Assembly (NCBI GenBank): GCA_026826555.1
Contig: JAKSZT010054396.1
Location: 12,017,009 to 12,081,008, forward strand
Direction of reading: 5' to 3'
DNA from: Tolypeutes matacus
Lineage: Eukaryota > Chordata > Mammalia > Cingulata > Chlamyphoridae
DNA length: 64,000 nt
In this document: piece by piece, positions 58,753 through 64,000 of the stretch
Layout of the letters: the number at the start of each line of letters is the position of its first letter
Numbering within the stretch: position 1 is the first letter of the stretch
Made by a program: the position numbers and the translations under genes
The notes under the pieces: generated by a model
What the model saw: the letters and a program-made list of their open reading frames with translations, nothing else
Database searches by the model: none
Told to the model about the DNA's origin: nothing

Positions 58753-59883
58753 AAAGAATATCTGAGGAAATACTGACTGAAAATATTCCAAACCTTATGA
58801 AAGACAAGAATATCAATATTCAAAAAGAATAACATACTCCAAAAAAATAAATCCTAATAGACCTACTCCAAGACATCTATTATTCATATTGTCAAGGGCC
58901 AAAGATAAGGAAAGGATTTTGAAAGCAGCAAGAGAAAAGCAATGTATAACTTACAAGGGATCCTGAATAAGGCTAAATGCTGATTTCTCTTCAGAAACCA
59001 TGGAGGGAGAAGGCAGTGGTACGATATATTTAAGGTACTGAAAACGAAAACTGCCAGTCAAAAATTCTTTATCTGGAAAAACCAACTTTCAGAAATGAAG
59101 GCAAGTTTAAAATCTTTACATTTTAAAATCTAAGAGAGTATGTTACCAGGAGATCAAATTGACAAAGAGATATTAAAGGGTATGTTGCAGCCTGACAGGA
59201 AAAGACAAAGGATAGAGCCCTGGAGAAGAGTGTACAAAAGAAGAACATAAATAAGAGAAAATGAAAGGTTTGAAAAACAGACAATAGTAAGATATGACAA
59301 CAGAAAGTCAAGGGAAAAAATGGACGAAGTAACACCTTTATAGTAGTAACATCTTAGACACAAGGACACAATCAGACTGAAAGTGAAAGGTTGGAAAAAG
59401 ATTAATCCACGCTAATAGAAATCAAAAAAGAGTGGGTGCAATGATACTAATATTGGATAAAATAGATTTTAAATGCAAAACTGTTATACTGGCAAAATTG
59501 AAGGGAGAGACAAATCTCTCTACAAAAATAGTTGGAGACTTCAACACTCCACTCACAGCATTAAATAGAACATCTGGACAGAGAATAAATAAGGAAATGT
59601 ATTATATAATAACTTGAATAATATGATAAATGAACTAGATCTAATATACATTTAAAGAGCATTATATCACAAAACAGTAGGATATACATTTTTCTCAAGT
59701 GCTCATGGATCTTTCTCCAAGATAGACTATATGCTGGGACATAAGTCAGATCTCAATAAATTTAAAACACTGAAATTATATAAAATGATTTCTCTTAATT
59801 CATAATGGAATTAGGTTGGAAATTAATAAGAGGCAGAAAAAGAGAAAATTCAAAAATACATGGAGATTAAACAATATACTCTT

Positions 59884-60709
59884 TTTAAAAAAAATTTATT
59901 TATTTTAAAGAAACTTTAGATTACATAAAATGCTACATAAAAAATATAGGGGATTCCCATATGCCACACTCCCTCCCCTCCACACACACACTTTCCTACA
60001 TTAACAACATCCTTCATTAGTGTGGTACATTTGTTAAAAGTGATGAACAGATACTCAAGCATTGCCACTAACTGTGGTTTACAGCTTATATTATAATTTA
60101 TACTCTGTTCTGCACAATTTTGTAAGTTATGACCAAATATATAATGGCCTGTATCTGTCATTCCAACATCATGCAGGACAATTCCAATGTCCCCAAAATG
60201 CCCCCATGTTACACCTATTTTTCCCTCTTCCTCCCACTGCCTCCCACTGCCACTGCCTCCACATCAATGATAAGAGCTCTTCCATTGCTAGAATAACAAT
60301 AAGTCTATAGTAGGATAATAGTAAGTCTACTTTAGTCCACTGTTCATTCCCCAATCTTGAGGATTTAGGGATGGTGAAATTGAGAGGGGGCTTAGATCCC
60401 ATGGGGCAGATGTATGGAACTCTCTTACTTGCAGTTGCAGATTCTCTCTGCTCATGGGCGTTGTCCATCATCATCACCTTGTTAGTTGTCCTGGGTGTGT
60501 CCAATGAACTGGAGAGTTTAGGTGTTGCAACTCTGCTGAGATTCAGGGCTCAACTGACACATGGACGGACCAAAGATTTAAGTCTTTGGACATATACCTA
60601 TCAAGTATAGTACTAACTATAGATTCAAATAGAAGGGGCAGAAGAGCCATGTGTAGGGAAACCACAAATAAATCCAACTCTGCCCCACTGGGGAGCATAA
60701 GTTCCAAGG
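59884..60709 (-). mobile_element. Unclassified 826-bp LINE-like element in L1 ORF2
   Basis: Flanked by AAACAATATACTCTT (59869-59883) and AAACAATACACTCTT (60710-60724), one mismatch in 15. T-rich at the left, so the 3' end is on the left and the element is on the minus strand. Its last ~170 bp on that strand resemble the L1-type tails at 8100-8250 and 45560-45690 (ACAAATGTACCACACTAATG). The upstream ~650 bp match nothing else in the window. A 111-codon minus frame (60504-60169) is open but has no recognised domain. Confidence 0.7.
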
Positions 60710-61433
60710 AAACAATACACTCTTAAATAATCAGTGGGTAAAAGAAGAAATTATAAGAGAAATCAATCAGTAAATACCTCAAGACAAATGAAAATAAAAA
60801 CACAACATACCCAAATGTATGGAATACCGAAAGGACAGGTAAAAGGGAAATTTATAGCCCTCAATATTTATATTTATATTTAAAAAAGAAGAAAGAGCCA
60901 AAATCAAGGACTTAACTGCACTCCTGGAGGAATTAGAAAAAGAATAGCAAACCAATCCCAAAGCAAGCAGGAAGAAAGAAATAATAAAGATTAGGCAGAA
61001 ATAAATGAAATGGAGGAAAACAATAGAGGAAATCCACAGAACTAAAGGTTGGCTCTTTAAGAAGATCAACAAAATCGATAAACCCTTAGCTAGATTAACA
61101 AAGGAAAAAAGAGAGAAGATGCAAATAAAATCAGAAATGAGAAGGGTGACAGTACCAATGACCCAAAAGAAATAAAAGAGATCATAAAAGGATACTATGA
61201 AAAAAAAAAAAAAAAAAAGGATACTATGAACAACTGTATGCCAACAAACTAGACGATGAAATGGACAAAATTTCTGGAAACACATTATTAAACCACACTG
61301 ACCCTGGAGAAATGTACAAATAGATCAGCAGACCATAATGAGGCCCAGAAAATTTTAAAAGTTTTAGAGAAAACTCATGTACATAAAAATAAAATCCAGA
61401 TGGGTTAAAGAATTGAACATCCCAGGAAGCAGA

Positions 61434-61665
61434 TATGGCTCGAGTGGTTGAGCACTCACCTCCCACACGGGAGGTCCCAGGTTCGGTTTCTGGTTCCTCC
61501 CGAAAACAAACAAACAAAAAACCAACAACAAGCAAAACAAACAAAAATACCAACTCAGGGAAGCTGATGTGACTCAGTGGTTGAGTGCCAACTTCCCACA
61601 TATGAGGTCCAGGGTTCAACCCCAGCCCCAGGTACCTCAAATTTAAAAAAAAAAAAAAAAAAAAA
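61434..61665 (+). mobile_element. DAS SINE dimer
   Basis: GATATGGCTCGAGTGGTTGA...GGTTCGGTTTCTGG, (AAAC)n linker, second unit with GGTTCAACCCCAG and A-tail. Confidence 0.9.
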
Positions 61666-61875
61666 CCCAAAAATGTTGGAACTGAATCTTTCTATTTATT
61701 CATCTTAAAGGTACTAGGGTAGGTAACTTGAAATTAGAAAAAATCCAAAAGCCACGGGTTTAACATACAAAATCAATTAAAATAAGAAATCATGTTAATA
61801 GAATAAAAGACAAACACTACATAGTCATCTCAATAGAGGTAGAAAAAGCATTTAACACTCAACAAACTAGGTTCA

Positions 61876-62026
61876 AGCAATTGGGCTCAAGCAGATGGGC
61901 ACCCACTTCCCACATGGGAAGGTCTGGGGTTCGGTTCTCGATACCTCCTAAAGAAGACAAGCAAACAACAAGCAGACAGAGGAGGGAACCATGGGGGGGT
62001 GTTGATTTAAAAAAAAAACAAAAACG
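61876..62026 (+). mobile_element. DAS SINE, older chimeric type
   Basis: GGGCTCAAGCAGATGGGCAC, GGTTCGGTTCTCG, body AAGAAGACAAGCAAACAACA, truncated or diverged tail. Confidence 0.8.
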
Positions 62027-62700
62027 ATTAATAAATGAATAGACATATCTATAAAGAAGATATACAAAGGCCAATAAGCATATGAAAACATACTTATTAT
62101 TAGTCATTAAGGAGATGCAAATCACAATGCAAATCAAAACTGCTTTTGAAACGTCTGGCAGTCCCTCAAAAGTTTAACAGTGATACCATATGACCCAGCA
62201 ATTCCACTCTTGGTATATACCCAAGAAAACAGAAAACCTATGTCTGCACAAATGTCCATCAAATGATGCATGGATAAACAAATTGTGGTATCGCCATAAA
62301 ATAGAATTATTTGGCCATAAAAAAGAATGAAGTACTGATCCATGCTACAGCATGGATGAATATTGGAAACGCTAAGCTAAGTGAAGGAAGCCAGTTACAA
62401 ATGGCCACATATTGTATGATTCCATTTATATGAAATGTCCAAAATAGGTAAATCCATAGAGGCAGAAAGTAAATTACTGGTTTTCAGGCACTGAGGCAGC
62501 GAGAATGGGGAGTGACCTGGGTTTTGGGTTTCTTTTTGGGGTGATGGAAATTTGTGAAATTAGATAGTGGTGATGGATGCCCAACGTGTGAATATACTAA
62601 AAACCACTGAATTGTAGACCTTAAAGGGCTGAACTTTTTATACTATGTGAATTATATCACCATAAAGCTATTTTTAAAAATCCAAATACCATAAAAATAA

Positions 62701-63450
62701 TTGATACATTTGACAACTCAAAAGTTTTCAACTTCTGTGTAAAGACATTAATTACATGACAGACCAAGATAAAATATTTGCAACACATAATATTTGTTAT
62801 TAATATTTATGTGCAGGTTAATAAGTATTACATAAAAGGACAAACCAACAAGAAAAAAAAAACACAAAATAGGAAAATGAGCAAATATGAACAATCAATT
62901 CACAAAATACAACTGGTTAATAATCATAAAAATGTCTAACTTCAGCAGAAGCAAAGATATGCAAACTAAAACAAGATGCTCTCGTTTTATCAGTTTCTAG
63001 AAAATTTTTAAATTATTGATAAAACTGTGGCAGTAGTATCAAAGAATTAGAATGACTAATCTCTGCTGAAAGCTAGCTTGGGTCATGAAAAGGAATAGTT
63101 TAAAATTATCTCCCAGTTACCCAGACATCTACCAATAAAATTTTGGAAGAAAGGAAGAATGGGAGGGAAGGGGGAAGGAAGGAATGAAGGGAGAGAGAGA
63201 TAGAAAAAGGGAGATTGTCAAATTAAGTTTCTCCCCTGTTACACAATCCTGAATACCACAACTGCACAAGCTGGTCAAGTCCTACCCGCTGGCTGCCCTG
63301 CAACTCTTATGGCAATCTGGTTTTGTGCTGGGGAGGCTGGGCCAAAATGGTGCAGAATCCACTGGCAAATTCTGAAATGTTGCATTTCAAACACTATATA
63401 TTAAGTGTGTGATCTTTAAATTCCATTCCAGTAAAACAGTGCTTATTGGA
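62701..63450. other. PIAS1 intron 2, old L1-like and unique sequence
   Basis: L1 ORF2-like scraps at 62720-62950, GA-rich low complexity at 63148-63205, then unique sequence. Confidence 0.5.
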
Positions 63451-63454
63451 TTTT

Positions 63455-63820
63455 TTTTTAAGATTTTATTTTTTTATTTATTTCTCCCAACCTCGCTGTC
63501 TGCTCTCTGTGTCTGTTGTGTGTTCTCTGTGCCTGCTCATCTTTTTAGGAGGCACCAGGAACCAAATCCGGGACCTCCCATGTGGGAGGGAGGTGCCCAA
63601 TTGCTTGAGCCAACATCTGTTCCCTGTCTGCTGTGGCTCTCATTGTGTTTCGGCATTTTGTCTCCTCGTTGCTTCATCTTGTTGCGTTAGCTCACCATGC
63701 CACCCCATCGCATCAACTCACTGTCTTGCTCGTCATCTTTAGGAGGCAATGGGAACTGAATCCGGGACCTTCCATGTGGTAGGTGGGCGCCCAACTGCTT
63801 GAGCCACATCTGCTTCCCTG
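63455..63820 (-). mobile_element. DAS SINE, two units with bodies
   Basis: Reverse double element: T-rich start, heads at about 63550-63625 and 63745-63818. Open frames on the plus strand are shadows. Confidence 0.9.
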
Positions 63821-63824
63821 TATT

Positions 63825-63943
63825 TTTTGTTGTTGTTAAAATGTACTAGTATTTATGCACCTGTGTTTACTTTTTAGTTTTTAATTATTTATATCTTCAA
63901 TTATTAAATGTACAAAATAAAGTTTAAAAAAATAAATAAAATA
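63825..63943 (+). mobile_element. L1 3' terminal fragment
   Basis: TTTACTTTTTAGTTTTTAAT and ATTAAATGTACAAAATAAAG, the same 3' end as the L1s ending at 43090 and (reverse) 11191. Only about 115 bp remain. Confidence 0.85.
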
Positions 63944-64000
63944 GGGAAGCGGCTGTGGCTCAATCAGTGGGGCTCCCATTTACCATATGGGAGGCCCCGG
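63944..64000 (+). mobile_element. DAS SINE, chimeric type, cut by window edge
   Basis: First 57 bp of the young subfamily, inserted in the tail of the preceding L1 fragment. Confidence 0.9.

Larger units (their letters stand above)
56850..62700 (+). mobile_element. Old L1, near full length but broken (5' UTR, ORF1, ORF2, 3' UTR)
   Basis: A GC-richer 5' UTR (56880-57400) leads into the ORF1 coiled-coil part (about 57460-57760) and the ORF1 RNA-binding part (58140-59130). ORF2 then runs 59340-61400 (SRIDH-like region near 59715, GGAAATTTATAGCCCTCAAT at 60847) and on to 61870, with the C-terminus and 3' UTR at 62030-62690. It is interrupted by SINEs at 57783, 58344, 61434 and 61876 and by the 826-bp element at 59884. 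Stops and frameshifts throughout; some parts may be separate copies. Confidence 0.75.
1..64000 (-). other. PIAS1: PIAS1 gene, internal part (intron 8 to intron 2)
   Basis: The whole window lies inside one host gene transcribed on the minus strand. Six exons with consensus GT-AG borders sit in the left half, and their encoded peptide matches PIAS1 rather than its paralogue PIAS2. For example, exon 6 reads VEPKRPSRPINIT, where PIAS2 has IEQKRPGRPLNIT. The SAP-domain exon expected upstream would give an open frame of about 140 codons on the minus strand, and none exists between 30333 and 64000. The SP-RING exon expected downstream is not found in 1-4076. So the gene starts beyond the right edge and ends beyond the left edge. 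Visible intron sizes are about 11.9 kb (intron 7), 7.3 kb (6), 0.52 kb (5), 4.4 kb (4) and 1.6 kb (3). Exon numbers assume the human gene structure. Confidence 0.93.

Noticed and set aside
58173..58835. 220-codon minus-strand frame
   Set aside because: Crosses L1 ORF1 and a double DAS SINE in antisense; shadow frame.
60169..60504. 111-codon minus-strand frame as a small gene
   Set aside because: Lies within the 826-bp inserted element, has no recognised domain, and nothing shows it is expressed.
4567..63999. tRNA genes suggested by A and B boxes
   Set aside because: The units lack a proper acceptor stem and anticodon arm, carry A-rich tails and target-site duplications, and recur dozens of times: SINEs.
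1..64000. Endogenous retrovirus or LTR element
   Set aside because: I saw no LTR pair, primer-binding site, or gag/pol/env frames; all RT signatures are L1 or L2.
30333..64000. PIAS1 SAP-domain exon or another host gene in the long intron
   Set aside because: No minus-strand frame of the expected length or peptide, and all long frames trace to L1, SINE or retrocopies.

Overview
This is a mammalian intronic window from a xenarthran, most likely the nine-banded armadillo (Dasypus novemcinctus) or a close relative. The main evidence is several dozen tRNA-like SINE units of the armadillo DAS type (tRNA-Ala-derived monomers, dimers and chimeric forms with an extra ~100-180 nt body). Most carry an A box (TGGCTCA...), a B box (GGTTCRANYCC type), an A-rich tail and flanking target-site duplications. 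The window is AT-rich and full of L1, L2, MIR and hAT relics. It has no bacterial-style genes.

The only host protein-coding gene I can support is PIAS1 (SUMO E3 ligase, protein inhibitor of activated STAT1), on the minus strand. Six consecutive internal exons lie at 30248-30332, 28627-28674, 24153-24243, 23498-23632, 16088-16193 and 4077-4150. Their lengths and split codons join without a frame break over 539 nt and encode 180 residues, about residues 157-336 of a 651-residue PIAS1. This covers most of the PINIT domain and the first zinc-finger-side residues of the SP-RING. The preceding SAP-domain exon and the following SP-RING exon are not in the window. So 30333-64000 is one long upstream intron (intron 2 by human numbering) and 1-4076 is part of the downstream intron.

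Layout: 1-4076, intron 8 with a U6 snRNA retrocopy at the left edge; 4151-16087, intron 7 with a rearranged L1, a MER5A relic, and an L2 interrupted by a SINE dimer and an L1; 16194-23497, intron 6 with a long L2 (20.0-21.7 kb); 23633-24152, intron 5; 24244-28626, intron 4, with a SINE pair starting 45 bp from an acceptor; 28675-30247, intron 3, filled largely by one L1 3' end; 30333-64000, intron 2, with nested L1s at 36.2-44.5 kb, L1/HAL1 debris at 44.5-50.3 kb, a GC-richer processed retrocopy at 51.3-52.1 kb and an old near-complete L1 at 56.8-62.7 kb.

I found no previously undescribed gene system. What merits a second look is retroposition structure: several short poly(A)-tailed non-LINE, non-SINE insertions with target-site duplications, repeated use of the same target site, a poly(A)-only insertion, an L1 with an inverted segment, an L1-in-L1 nest with about 1.8-1.9 kb missing, and an unclassified 826-bp element.
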